Assembly: GCF_010682105.1 (NCBI RefSeq)
Contig: NZ_JAAGWH010000005.1
Span: 29,942-93,941 of the forward strand
Length of the DNA stretch: 64,000 nucleotides
Reading direction: 5' to 3'
DNA from: Modestobacter muralis
Lineage (GTDB): Bacteria; Actinomycetota; Actinomycetes; Mycobacteriales; Geodermatophilaceae
Part shown: positions 8,826 to 16,730 of the stretch, piece after piece
Position numbering within the stretch: the first letter of the stretch is position 1
Layout: every line of letters begins with the position of its first letter
Program-made: the position numbers and the translations under genes
Notes under the pieces: model-generated
What the model was told of the DNA's origin: nothing
The model's input: the letters and a program-made list of their open reading frames with translations, nothing else
Database searches by the model: none

Positions 8826-9311
8826 GTGGAGATCCGGCAGTTCGTGGAGTCCGACTGGGCGCAGGTGTGGCCGGTCATGGCCGAGGTCGCCCGGGCGCAG
8901 GAGACCTACGCCTACGAGCCGGACATGAGCGCCGAGGCCGGGCACGCCGCCTGGGTGCAGGCCGAGCCCGAGCGCACCGTCGTCGCCGTCGACGGCGACC
9001 GGGTCCTGGGCACCGCACGGGTCGGTCCCAACCGGCGGGGGCCGGGGTCGCACGTGGCCACCGCGAGCTTCCTGGTCGCCGCCGACGTGCGAGGCCGGGG
9101 CGTCGGGACGGCGCTGTGCCGGTACGCGCTCGACTGGGCCCGGGAGCGGGGCTACGCGGGGATGCAGTTCAACGCGGTCGTCGAGACCAACCACGGCGCC
9201 ATCGCCGTCTACGAACGGCTCGGCTTCACCGTGATCGGCACCGTCCCGGGGGCGTACGAGCACGCCACCCTGGGCCGGGTGGGTGTGCACGTCATGTACT
9301 GCCCGCTGTGA
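8826..9311 (+). CDS. GNAT family N-acetyltransferase
   Basis: This is a 161-residue acetyltransferase with the GNAT fold. The acetyl-CoA pyrophosphate-binding loop is visible as [13 protein letters not shown], followed by the typical [13 protein letters not shown] near the C-terminus. The substrate is unknown; proteins of this size and pattern include small-molecule and protein N-acetyltransferases. It starts with GTG and seems to use a leaderless promoter. It separates hemY from hemQ but has no evident tie to heme synthesis, so its position may be incidental. Confidence 0.88.
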   Translation: MEIRQFVESDWAQVWPVMAEVARAQETYAYEPDMSAEAGHAAWVQAEPERTVVAVDGDRVLGTARVGPNRRGPGSHVATASFLVAADVRGRGVGTALCRYALDWARERGYAGMQFNAVVETNHGAIAVYERLGFTVIGTVPGAYEHATLGRVGVHVMYCPL

Positions 9312-9354
9312 CGCAGCGCCCCCGACCCGGCGCCCCCAGCCGACGCGGACGGGC

Positions 9355-9360
9355 GACAAT
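9355..9360 (+). promoter_or_regulatory. -10-like hexamer of a possible leaderless transcript (hemQ)
   Basis: GACAAT lies exactly six bases before the hemQ ATG at 9367. The first base deviates from TANNNT. The only purine-rich sequence before the start (GGGGG) is too close for a normal Shine-Dalgarno site. Confidence 0.4.
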
Positions 9361-9366
9361 GGGGGC

Positions 9367-10083
9367 ATGAGCGAGCAGACCGAAGAGCGCAGCATCGGCA
9401 AGCGGGCGAACGAGCTGAACGCCCGGATCCGGTACACGATGTGGTCGGTCTTCAGGATGGCCCGCCCGCTGGCCGACGGCCAGCGCCCGGCCGCCGCAGA
9501 CGAGGTCAGCGCCCTGTTCGACGAGCTCGCCGGCAAGGACGTCGTCGTCCGCGGGGTCTACGACGTGGCCGGGCTGCGCGCTGACGCCGACCTCATGATC
9601 TGGTGGCACGCCGAGGCTCCGGAGGCGTTGCAGGAGGCCTACGGCCGCTTCCGCCGCACCGAGCTCGGCCGCCGGCTGGACCCGGTGTGGTCGCAGATGG
9701 CGCTGCACCGCCCGGCCGAGTTCAACCGCAGCCACATCCCGGCCTTCCTGGCCGAGGAGGAGCCGCGCCGCTTCGTCTGCGTCTACCCCTTCGTGCGGTC
9801 CTACGAGTGGTACCTGCTGCCCGACGAGGAGCGGCGGGACATGCTCAAGGAGCACGGCATGCAGGCCCGCCCGTACCCCGACGTGCGCGCCAACACGGTC
9901 GCCTCGTTCGGCCTCGGTGACTACGAGTGGATGCTCGCCTTCGAGGCCGACGAGCTGTACCGCATCGTCGACCTCATGCGCGACCTGCGGGCCAGCCGCG
10001 CCCGCCGGCACGTGCGCGAGGAGGTGCCGTTCTACACCGGCACCCGCAAGGAGATCGCCGAGCTGGTCGCCGACCTCCCCTGA
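9367..10083 (+). CDS. hemQ: Coproheme decarboxylase HemQ/ChdC (chlorite-dismutase family)
   Basis: This 238-residue protein converts Fe-coproporphyrin (coproheme) to heme b with peroxide, the last step of the coproporphyrin-dependent pathway. The family is clear from [13 protein letters not shown], the MLKEHG segment, the stretch around [19 protein letters not shown], and the EEVPFYTG near the C-terminus. The length matches actinobacterial ChdC. The ATG at 9367 is preferred to upstream codons, which lie in the preceding gene. A strong bidirectional terminator separates it from convergent msrB. Ferrochelatase and the early heme genes are not in the window. Confidence 0.95.
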   Translation: MSEQTEERSIGKRANELNARIRYTMWSVFRMARPLADGQRPAAADEVSALFDELAGKDVVVRGVYDVAGLRADADLMIWWHAEAPEALQEAYGRFRRTELGRRLDPVWSQMALHRPAEFNRSHIPAFLAEEEPRRFVCVYPFVRSYEWYLLPDEERRDMLKEHGMQARPYPDVRANTVASFGLGDYEWMLAFEADELYRIVDLMRDLRASRARRHVREEVPFYTGTRKEIAELVADLP

Positions 10084-10090
10084 CGCGCTG

Positions 10091-10135
10091 AACGCCAGTG
10101 GCCCAGGACCCGACGGGTCCTGGGCCACTCGCGTT
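10091..10135. terminator. Bidirectional terminator between hemQ and msrB
   Basis: A 15-bp perfect stem (10097-10111 with 10115-10129, loop GAC) is extended outward by a C-C mismatch and five more pairs (AACGC/GCGTT). On the left the A-rich end supplies a short A/T tail on the other strand. Confidence 0.88.
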
Positions 10136-10142
10136 CGACGGG

Positions 10143-10556
10143 TCAGGCCTCGGTGAGGGTGATGCTCACCGAGTTGATGCAGTAGCGGTCGCCGGTCGGG
10201 GTCTGCGGGGCGTCGGCGAAGACGTGGCCGAGGTGGCTGTGGCAGCTGCCGCAGAGGACCTCGGTGCGCAGCATCCCGTACTGGGTGTCGTCGCGGAGGA
10301 CGACGTTGTCCTGCGCCGACGGCTCGTAGAACGAGGGCCAGCCGCAGTGGGAGTCGAACTTGGTCTCGGAGCGGAACAGCTCGGCCCCGCACGCCCGGCA
10401 CGAGTAGGTGCCGACGGTCTTCGTGTCGACGTACTCACCGGTGTAGGGCCGCTCGGTGCCGGCCTGGCGGAGGACGGCGTACTCCTCCGGCGACAGCTCG
10501 GCGCGCCACTGCTCGTCGCTCTTCACGACCTGGGGCTGGTGGGCGGAAGTGGTCAT
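10143..10556 (-). CDS. msrB: Peptide-methionine (R)-S-oxide reductase
   Basis: This 137-residue enzyme reduces methionine-R-sulfoxide in oxidised proteins, using thioredoxin as reductant. Two zinc-binding CxxC pairs are visible (CRAC and CGSC), as are the conserved GWPSFYEP, the GHVFADAP segment and the catalytic cysteine in RYCINS near the C-terminus. I chose the second in-frame ATG (10556, MTTSAHQ) because the nine upstream codons are not family-like. It stands alone, convergent with hemQ. Confidence 0.94.
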   Translation of the reverse strand: MTTSAHQPQVVKSDEQWRAELSPEEYAVLRQAGTERPYTGEYVDTKTVGTYSCRACGAELFRSETKFDSHCGWPSFYEPSAQDNVVLRDDTQYGMLRTEVLCGSCHSHLGHVFADAPQTPTGDRYCINSVSITLTEA

Positions 10557-10710
10557 GACCCCACCGTACGGCGGCCCCGCCACCGGCGGTGGGGCCTCCC
10601 GCGCAGGTCACCGCACCCCTGCTGAGGGTGACCAACGGCCGTCGACCGGGGGGCTCGTACCGTGGACACGGTGCCGCGTCCGGCGGCGCCGCACTCTCCG
10701 GTGAGGACCC

Positions 10711-11169
10711 ATGACCACCCCGCTGCCCCTGGCCGACACCTGGTTCACCCGCGACCTGCCCGTGCTCCGCGCCATCGCACGACTGATCGACGCACCGCCG
10801 CACGGCAGCGCGCCCTACCTCGGCGCCGTCGTCCCGGCCAGCGGCCTGCCCAAGCCGGACGTCGTCGGTGCCGCCAACGCGCTCGTCACCGCCGGCTACG
10901 TCGAGGCGCTGACCAACCACGCCGGGGAGATCGTCCGGTTCACCACGATCTCGGGGGAGGCCCGCCGGCTCACCGGGCTGTGGCCGACCCCGCAGACGGA
11001 GTGGGAGCGGCTGCTCGAGCAGGCCGAGGCACGGGCCACCGGCGCGATGTCGGACCTGGAGCGGGAGCGCTGGCGGGCGTTCGCCGACGCCGCGGCCGCG
11101 GTCGGCCCGGACGCCGGTGCGCTGCTGATGTCCGCGCTCATCGGCGGCTACGTCCCGCGGGCCCGCTGA
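10711..11169 (+). CDS. Hypothetical protein, winged-helix-like
   Basis: This is a 152-residue protein of unknown function. Residues around 50-90 (KPDVVGAANALVTAGYVEAL, then a turn, then VRFTTISGEARRL) look like the recognition helix and wing of a small winged helix-turn-helix domain of the MarR/PadR sort. I cannot assign a family with confidence. The C-terminal half is helical and alanine-rich. The ATG is preceded by GGTGAGG, and a TACCGT hexamer about 50 bases upstream could be its promoter. It shares a bidirectional terminator with the cold-shock gene downstream. Confidence 0.7.
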   Translation: MTTPLPLADTWFTRDLPVLRAIARLIDAPPHGSAPYLGAVVPASGLPKPDVVGAANALVTAGYVEALTNHAGEIVRFTTISGEARRLTGLWPTPQTEWERLLEQAEARATGAMSDLERERWRAFADAAAAVGPDAGALLMSALIGGYVPRAR

Positions 11170-11188
11170 CCCGGCGGGGGCCCGGACG

Positions 11189-11230
11189 CGACAGTGCCCC
11201 CGCCCGGTTACCCGGGCGAGGGCACTGTCG
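11189..11230. terminator. Bidirectional terminator between the 10.7-kb gene and the cold-shock gene
   Basis: Arms 11189-11207 and 11212-11230 form an 18-bp stem interrupted by one C-A mismatch, with a TTAC loop. It serves the plus-strand gene on the left and the minus-strand csp gene on the right. Confidence 0.88.
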
Positions 11231-11268
11231 GTGGTTCCAGAGAGCTGCGTCAGCAGCCCGGTCCTAGA

Positions 11269-11472
11269 TCAGACCGGGTTGACGTTCGCAGCCTGCGGGC
11301 CCTTCTGGCCCTGCTCGATGTCGAACGAGATGCGCTGGCCCTCGTCGAGCGAGCGGTACCCGCTGGTCTGGATGGCCGAGTAGTGGACGAAGACGTCCGG
11401 GCCGCCACCATCAGGGGTGGCGAAGCCGAACCCCTTCTCGGCGTTGAACCACTTCACTGTTCCTTCGGGCAT
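11269..11472 (-). CDS. cspA: Cold-shock protein (CspA family)
   Basis: This 67-residue single-stranded nucleic-acid-binding protein (one cold-shock domain) probably acts as an RNA chaperone. RNP1 (KGFGFA) and RNP2 (VFVHYSAI) are intact, and the N-terminus [17 protein letters not shown] is the actinobacterial consensus. The leader between this ATG and the next upstream gene is about 160 bases, long enough for a regulated 5' UTR, though I see no specific motif. A GAGC run upstream of the start is a weak ribosome site. Confidence 0.95.
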   Translation of the reverse strand: MPEGTVKWFNAEKGFGFATPDGGGPDVFVHYSAIQTSGYRSLDEGQRISFDIEQGQKGPQAANVNPV

Positions 11473-11631
11473 TGCGCGCTCCTAGCTGAGGCTGATCGTC
11501 GGGGTCCTGCCAGTGCGCAGGGCCTTCCCGACGAGGACGACCCTAGCTGCTCGGGGCCCTCCGTGGGTGATCGGGGCGCAAAGAGTTCAGACGAACCGGA
11601 GATCCGCGGTCCGGTGCCCGCCGTCCGGGGC

Positions 11632-12045
11632 TCAGAGCAGGCGGCCGGGCGGGGCCACCGGGCGGGCGTACGCGTTGTCGGCGTAGGCCTCCTCGGCGGA
11701 GCTCCGGCGGCGTCGCCGGCGCGGGGACGCCGGCAGGGCCAGCTGCGGGGGAACCGGCTCGGCCCGCCAGGACCGGACGTCGAGGGTGCCCGGGTCGGCC
11801 CACTCGGCGGTGGCCAGCCGGGCCTCCTCGACCAGCCGCAGCTGCCGGGCCCGGCGCCAGCGGTGGCCCAGCACGTCGATCCCCACGAGCACGCCGACCA
11901 GGACGGCGACGGTGAGGAAGGCGTCGGTCAGCGCGGTCGCGACGTCCAGCGCGGTGACCGCCGGCCAGCTGACCTGCTCCAGCTGGTACCCGACGACCTC
12001 GATGACGACGTAGAGCACGCCGTACACCAGGAAGGTCACCCGCAT
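11632..12045 (-). CDS. Hypothetical small membrane protein
   Basis: This is a 137-residue protein with two hydrophobic segments, one at the very N-terminus (about 3-20) and one at about 40-62. A basic, arginine-rich cytoplasmic tail follows with a run of six arginines near residue 110. The N-terminal pattern resembles phospholipase D-nuclease-like (PLDc_N) or similar small membrane proteins, but I cannot assign it. The start is ATG at 12045, next to AGGAGC-like sequence. The neighbours give no functional hint. Confidence 0.65.
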   Translation of the reverse strand: MRVTFLVYGVLYVVIEVVGYQLEQVSWPAVTALDVATALTDAFLTVAVLVGVLVGIDVLGHRWRRARQLRLVEEARLATAEWADPGTLDVRSWRAEPVPPQLALPASPRRRRRRSSAEEAYADNAYARPVAPPGRLL

Positions 12046-12322
12046 CGCCCGCGCTCCTCATCTCCTCGACCCGACGGGTCCTCAACGACACCGGGTGCCC
12101 GCGGGGAGAGCCGCGGAGCCGTCTGGTCGGGGTGCGGTCACCCGCAGGGGTGAGGGAGGTGCGTGCCCAGGCCTGGGCGGTGGCCTCGTGGACCGGTGGC
12201 CGCGCCGTCTGCCCGGGCTGCCGGGGGTCGAGGACCCGGCGGGCGCAGACCGATCGCCAGGCTGGTCAGCACCAGCAGCAGGCACGACGTGAGCGTCCCT
12301 GCCTGAGGACGACCCGTCCCGC
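12046..12322. other. Intergenic region without a recognisable gene
   Basis: About 280 bases lie between the small membrane-protein gene and the lysR gene, both on the minus strand. Open frames here are short, in the wrong codon phase and have no start site. It presumably holds the promoter of the 11.6-kb gene. I see no repeat or RNA motif. Confidence 0.5.
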
Positions 12323-12339
12323 CCGGGGTCGCGCCCCGG
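12323..12339 (-). terminator. Weak hairpin after the lysR gene
   Basis: A 6-bp inverted repeat (CCGGGG / CCCCGG, 5-base loop) lies directly behind the lysR stop. It is short, so the call is tentative. Confidence 0.4.
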
Positions 12340-13194
12340 TCAGCCCCGCCCGTAGAGCTCGGTGAGCAGGGAGACGGCCGCCGCGGCCGCCGGATGCGGG
12401 TCGCTGCGCCACCACGCCAGCCGGACGGCGATCGGCTCGGCGTCCCGGATGGGCCGGTAGACCACCTCGGGACGGCGGTACTGCGCCGCGGTACCTGCCG
12501 CGGTCACCCCGACGTACCGCCCGGTGGCGATCGCGGTCAGCCAGTCGTCGACGTCGTTGGTGTACTCGACCGCCGGGCGGGCGCCGGCCGGCCACATCTC
12601 CGGGGTCGTGGTGCCGGTGCGCCGGTCGATGAGCAGCGTGCGCCCGCCGATCTCGGCCATCGGCACCGACCGCCGCCGGGCCCACGGGTCGTCGGCCGCC
12701 ACGGCGACCAGTCGGCGCTCCAGGCCGACCAGGGCGTTGTCGAAGCGGCGGGGGTCGGGCTCGGTGCGCAGCACGGCGAGGTCGCAGGCGCCCTCGACCA
12801 GCCCGGCGGTGGGGGAGTTGGTGCGCACCAGCGCCAGCTCGACCGCCGGGTGCGCGGCGGCCCACCGGCGCTGGAAGTCCAGGGTGTGCCGGCCCATCGC
12901 CGACCAGGCGTGGCCGATGCGCAGCCGGCCGGTGCCGCCGGCGGCGTCGGCGACCAGCTGGTCGGCGTCGGCCAGCAGCCGCCGGGCCCGGGGGAGCACC
13001 CGGGAGCCGGCCGTGGTCGGGGTCACCTGCCGGGCGGTGCGGTGCAGCAGCCGGACGCCGAGCTCGGTCTCCAGGCCGGCCAGCGTGCGGGACACCGCCG
13101 CCTGCGAGACCCCCAGCGCGATCGCGGCGTCGGTCAGCGTCCCGGCGTCGACGATCGCGACCAGGCAGCGCAGGGAACGCAGTTCGAGAGCCAT
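12340..13194 (-). CDS. LysR-family transcriptional regulator
   Basis: This 284-residue regulator has an N-terminal LysR winged helix (about 1-60: LRSLRCLVAIVDAGTLTDAA, then VSQAAVSRTLAGLE) and a C-terminal effector-binding domain. It is divergent from an EamA/RhtA-type exporter gene with only about 70 bases between the start codons, which strongly suggests that it controls that exporter and itself. A TGC-N7-GCA dyad, the classic T-N11-A LysR box, lies in the gap. The ATG at 13194 fits the usual LysR N-terminus. The effector is unknown. Confidence 0.9.
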   Translation of the reverse strand: MALELRSLRCLVAIVDAGTLTDAAIALGVSQAAVSRTLAGLETELGVRLLHRTARQVTPTTAGSRVLPRARRLLADADQLVADAAGGTGRLRIGHAWSAMGRHTLDFQRRWAAAHPAVELALVRTNSPTAGLVEGACDLAVLRTEPDPRRFDNALVGLERRLVAVAADDPWARRRSVPMAEIGGRTLLIDRRTGTTTPEMWPAGARPAVEYTNDVDDWLTAIATGRYVGVTAAGTAAQYRRPEVVYRPIRDAEPIAVRLAWWRSDPHPAAAAAVSLLTELYGRG

Positions 13195-13222
13195 GCGTGC
13201 AGCGTATGGGGAGCGCGTCGAT

Positions 13223-13235
13223 TGCATTGTGCGCA
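13223..13235. promoter_or_regulatory. Candidate LysR box (T-N11-A)
   Basis: TGCATTGTGCGCA has TGC/GCA dyad ends and the T-N11-A spacing. It lies in the 69-base gap between the divergent lysR and EamA genes. The site is short and the assignment rests on position. Confidence 0.4.
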
Positions 13236-13263
13236 TCGCACCCCGGTCCCGCACAGTCTCCTC

Positions 13264-14205
13264 ATGCGGACGGACCAGGCTCTGGCGGACGGCGTGCAGC
13301 AGGCTGCCGAGCGGCCGGCGGGACCGGTGACCCCGCCGGCCGGGGGCGCGTGGGTCGGCGTGGCGATGATGGTCGGCAGCGCGCTGTCCAACCAGGTCGG
13401 TGCCGCCGTCGGGGCGCTGGCGTTCCCGGCCATCGGTGCGGTGGGCGTGGTCGCCGTCCGGCAGTGGGTGGCCGGGGCGGTGCTGGTGGCCGTCGCCCGG
13501 CCACGGCCCTGGCGGTTCACCGCGGCCCAGTGGCGGCCGGTGCTGTTGCTGGTCGTCGTCTTCGCCACCATGAACCTCTCGCTCTACAGCGCCGTCGACC
13601 GGATCGGGCTCGGCCTGGCGGTGACGCTGGAGTTCCTCGGCCCGCTGTCGCTGGCCCTGCTCGGCGCCCGGGGGAGGGGGCCGCTGCTGTGCGCGCTGGT
13701 CGCGGCCGGCGGCGTCCTCGTCCTCACCCGGCCGCAGCCGACCACCGACTACCCGGGCATCGGGCTCGGCCTGCTGGCCGGCGGCTGCTGGGCGGCCTAC
13801 ATCCTGGTCAACCGGGAGATCGGTGCCCGGGTGCCCGGCGGGGCCGGGCCGGCGACGGCGGCCGGGATCTCGGCGCTGCTCTTCCTGCCGGTCGGGGTGG
13901 TCGTGCTCGCCCAGCACCCGCCGTCGGCGGCGACCGTGGCGTGCGCGGTCACCGCCGGGGTGCTCGCCTCGGCGGTGCCGCTGTTCGTCGACCTGCAGGC
14001 ACTGCGCCGGGTGGCCACCGGTGCCTACGGGGTCTTCATGAGCATCAACCCGGTGCTCGCCGCCGTGGTCGGGCTGGTCGTGCTGGGGGAGGGTCTGGGC
14101 TGGGACGCCTGGGCCGGCATCGTCGCCATCGTGGTCGCCAACGTGGCCAGCCAGCTGCTCGCCCACCGGGGCCCGGCGCGGCGCAGGGGCGACACGGGGC
14201 GGTGA
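13264..14205 (+). CDS. EamA/RhtA-type drug/metabolite exporter
   Basis: This 313-residue inner-membrane transporter of the DMT superfamily has about ten hydrophobic segments in two EamA repeats (about 30-150 and 165-300). The segments LGLAVTLEFLGPLSLALLG and ATGAYGVFMSINPVLAAVVG are typical of the RhtA (threonine/homoserine efflux) branch, so amino-acid or related export is plausible, but the substrate is not proven. The start at 13264 gives a short cytoplasmic N-terminus. The divergent LysR gene is the likely regulator. Confidence 0.87.
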   Translation: MRTDQALADGVQQAAERPAGPVTPPAGGAWVGVAMMVGSALSNQVGAAVGALAFPAIGAVGVVAVRQWVAGAVLVAVARPRPWRFTAAQWRPVLLLVVVFATMNLSLYSAVDRIGLGLAVTLEFLGPLSLALLGARGRGPLLCALVAAGGVLVLTRPQPTTDYPGIGLGLLAGGCWAAYILVNREIGARVPGGAGPATAAGISALLFLPVGVVVLAQHPPSAATVACAVTAGVLASAVPLFVDLQALRRVATGAYGVFMSINPVLAAVVGLVVLGEGLGWDAWAGIVAIVVANVASQLLAHRGPARRRGDTGR

Positions 14206-14291
14206 CCGGCTGAGCGCCGGCCGCGTGGATACCCTCGCCCCGCCGTGCCCTCGTCGGGGTCGCGTCCACCACCCCCGCACCGGAGGAACGA

Positions 14292-14546
14292 GTGACCCAG
14301 ATGTACGCGACGGCGGCGGTCGCGCTCGCCGCCGAACTTGCCGCGGACCTGCCCGCCGAGCCCGGTCCGGACCCCGAGACCGCGGTCCGCGCGCTGCTGG
14401 CGATGGCCCACCTGACGCCCGCGGAGGACGAGATCGCCGGCCTGGTCGCGGGCTTCCGGGCCGCCCGTGCCGCGGTGCGGCTGCTCTACGCCGTCCCCGA
14501 GGCGCGCTACGACGAGCCGGCCGTGCTGTTCAGCGCGCGGGCCTGA
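14292..14546 (+). CDS. AtzG-like small subunit (DUF4089) of an amidase
   Basis: This 84-residue helical protein resembles the AtzG/DUF4089 family, GatC-like partners that bind an amidase-signature catalytic subunit and are needed for its stability or activity. The evidence is its size, its pattern (AHLTPAEDEIAGLVAGFRAAR, then EARYDEPAVLFSARA, the conserved tail that docks on the amidase) and its position eight bases before an amidase gene. It starts with GTG at 14292 behind GGAGGAACGA, a good ribosome site. It is often missed because of its length. Confidence 0.8.
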   Translation: MTQMYATAAVALAAELAADLPAEPGPDPETAVRALLAMAHLTPAEDEIAGLVAGFRAARAAVRLLYAVPEARYDEPAVLFSARA

Positions 14547-14554
14547 GACCGGTC

Positions 14555-15970
14555 GTGGACGCACCGCTGACCGTCACCGCCGCCGCGGCCGCGCTGCGCG
14601 CCGGGGAGGTGTCCAGCGTCGAGCTCGTGGAGCAGGCGATCGACGCGGCCGACCGGCTGGACGCCCGGTTCGGCACCTTCCTGGACCGCTACGTCGACCA
14701 GGCCCGTGCGGCGGCGACCGCCGCGGACGCCCGGCTCGCCTCCGGGGACCCGGTGGGGCCGCTGACCGGCGTGCCGCTGGGCGTCAAGGACCTGATCACC
14801 ACCTCCGAGGGCCCGACCACGGCGATGAGCCTGGTGCACGACCCGGAGTGGAACGGCCGCCGCGACGCCGTCGCCGTCGCCCGGCTCCGCCGCGCCGGCG
14901 GGATCATGATGGGCAAGACGACCACCGCCGAGTTCGCCATCGGGGAGGCCGACGAGGGCAGCCCCTTCCCCGAGCTGCGCAACCCCTGGGACGTCGGCCA
15001 CCACCCCGGCGGGTCCAGCTCGGGGACGGGCAGCGGGGTGGCGACGGGGCAGTTCCTCGCCGGCCTGGGCACCGACACCGGCGGCAGCATCCGCATCCCG
15101 GCGGCGTTCTGCGGCATCACCGGGCTGATGCCGACCTACGGCCGGGTGCCCAAGTCCGGGTGCGTCCCGCTGGCCTACAGCATGGACCGCATCGGCCCGA
15201 TGGCCCGCAGCGCCGCCGACTGCGCCCTGCTGCTGTCGGTGCTCGCCGGCGCCGACGACTCCGACCCCAGCTCCGTCCGTGAGCCCGTCGAGGACTACCC
15301 GGCCGCGCTGACCGGCGACCTGACCGGGCTGAGGATCGGCGTCGACGACATGTCGGCGGCCCCGGCGCGGGGCGACGACCCCGCGGTGCCCGGGGTGCTC
15401 GCGGTCGCGGTCGAGGTGCTGCGCGCCGCGGGGGCGGAGGTGGTGGACGTCCGGCTGCCGCTCTGGGCGGAGCTGAACCTGGTCAACGTCATGACCATGT
15501 TCGTCGAGGCCGCCACCTACCACCAGCCGGACTTCGAGCGGCAGTGGTCGCGGTACGGGAAGCTGACCCGCAGCCGGATCGCCTCGGGCCTGTACTACAG
15601 CGCGACCGACTTCGTGCAGGCCCAGCGGGTCCGCCGGGTCGGCATGCGCCGGGTCGCCGAGCTCTTCGCGCAGGTCGACCTGGTGGTCACCCCGACCGTG
15701 ACCGCCGGTGCCCCGCCGCTGGTCCAGACGCGGTGGAGCCGGCTGGACGACGGGGGCACGACGGTGCGCGCCGGCTACTGGAACGCCACGGGCAACCCGG
15801 TGCTGTCGGTCCCCATGGGGTTCACCGACGGGGGGTTGCCACTGGGACTGCAGATCGCCGGGCGTCCCTTCGAGGAGCAGGCGGTGCTGCGCGCCGGCGA
15901 CGCGTTCCAGCGCCGCACCGACTGGCACCTGCGGATGCCGCAGCTGGTGGACGCGGCGCAGGCGGCCTGA
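14555..15970 (+). CDS. Amidase-signature hydrolase (AtzE-like catalytic subunit)
   Basis: This 471-residue enzyme of the amidase signature family should hydrolyse an amide or ureide C-N bond. The Ser-cisSer-Lys triad is visible: K78 in GVKDLI, the cis-Ser in GGSSSGTGSG (about 154-155) and the nucleophile S178 in DTGGSIRIP. Together with the small AtzG-like subunit it resembles the 1-carboxybiuret hydrolase AtzEG. Because ureidomalonate resembles carboxybiuret, it is one of two candidates for ureidomalonase in this window, but that is inference. The start is GTG at 14555, eight bases after the small subunit. The substrate is not established. Confidence 0.85.
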   Translation: MDAPLTVTAAAAALRAGEVSSVELVEQAIDAADRLDARFGTFLDRYVDQARAAATAADARLASGDPVGPLTGVPLGVKDLITTSEGPTTAMSLVHDPEWNGRRDAVAVARLRRAGGIMMGKTTTAEFAIGEADEGSPFPELRNPWDVGHHPGGSSSGTGSGVATGQFLAGLGTDTGGSIRIPAAFCGITGLMPTYGRVPKSGCVPLAYSMDRIGPMARSAADCALLLSVLAGADDSDPSSVREPVEDYPAALTGDLTGLRIGVDDMSAAPARGDDPAVPGVLAVAVEVLRAAGAEVVDVRLPLWAELNLVNVMTMFVEAATYHQPDFERQWSRYGKLTRSRIASGLYYSATDFVQAQRVRRVGMRRVAELFAQVDLVVTPTVTAGAPPLVQTRWSRLDDGGTTVRAGYWNATGNPVLSVPMGFTDGGLPLGLQIAGRPFEEQAVLRAGDAFQRRTDWHLRMPQLVDAAQAA

Positions 15971-16118
15971 CCCCGGCACCCCGGCCGTCCGCCTCCGGCG
16001 GTGTCCGGCGGTCTTGCGGAGATCCTGCGGAGCGCACGCGCCGATCGTGCGGCGGTGGCGGCACCGTCGTCCTCGGCGCCGGGGGGACCGGCGGCCGGGA
16101 CGAGCACGAGGAGCCGAC

Positions 16119-16730
16119 ATGACCACCACCGCCCGCACGCGCACCCGCAGGGTGATCGGCTCGCTCGGCGTGCTCGGCGCGGCCGCCGCGGTGGCCGGTC
16201 TGGGCACCTTCGGGTCCTTCACCGACAGCACCACCCCGCTGGCCGCGACGGTCTCCTCGGGCGTGGTCTCGATCGACCTGGCCGACGCCGGCGGCTCTGC
16301 GTACCCGCTCGACGTGGCCGGCTTCCTCCCCGGCGACCGGATGACCCGCGTGGTCGACCTGCGCAACGACGGCACGGCACCGATGGCCTCGGTCTCGCTG
16401 TCCGCCGTCCCGCTGCAGTCCAGCGTGCTGGACACCGACACCGCGAACGGCCTGCAGCTCACCGTCCGGTCCTGCGACGTGGTCTGGTCGACGGCGCTCG
16501 TCGGCGGGGCGCCGGTGTACACCTGCAGCGGCACCGAGCGCACGCTCGCCGCCGGCCCGGTCGCGGGCAGCCGGGTGCTCGCCACCCCGGCCAGCCTGGC
16601 CGTGGGCGGGGTCGACCACCTGGCCGTCTCGGTCGCGCTGCCCGAGGGCGCTGGCAACGCGTTCCAGGGCGCGCGCAGCCGGATGGCCTTCACCTTCACC
16701 GGCACCCAGGCCACCGGCACCACCCGCTGA
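16119..16730 (+). CDS. Camelysin/TasA-like secreted protein
   Basis: This 203-residue exported protein has a basic N-terminus (TRTRRV), a hydrophobic segment at about 12-30 and the motif GTFGSFTDSTTPL, where SipW-type signal peptidases usually cut in camelysin/TasA proteins. The mature part is beta-rich with two cysteines. TasA relatives form extracellular fibres or act in matrix; the role here is unknown. A SipW-like peptidase is encoded at about 62 kb, far away. The ATG is preceded by GAGGAG. The neighbouring genes are functionally unrelated. Confidence 0.8.
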   Translation: MTTTARTRTRRVIGSLGVLGAAAAVAGLGTFGSFTDSTTPLAATVSSGVVSIDLADAGGSAYPLDVAGFLPGDRMTRVVDLRNDGTAPMASVSLSAVPLQSSVLDTDTANGLQLTVRSCDVVWSTALVGGAPVYTCSGTERTLAAGPVAGSRVLATPASLAVGGVDHLAVSVALPEGAGNAFQGARSRMAFTFTGTQATGTTR

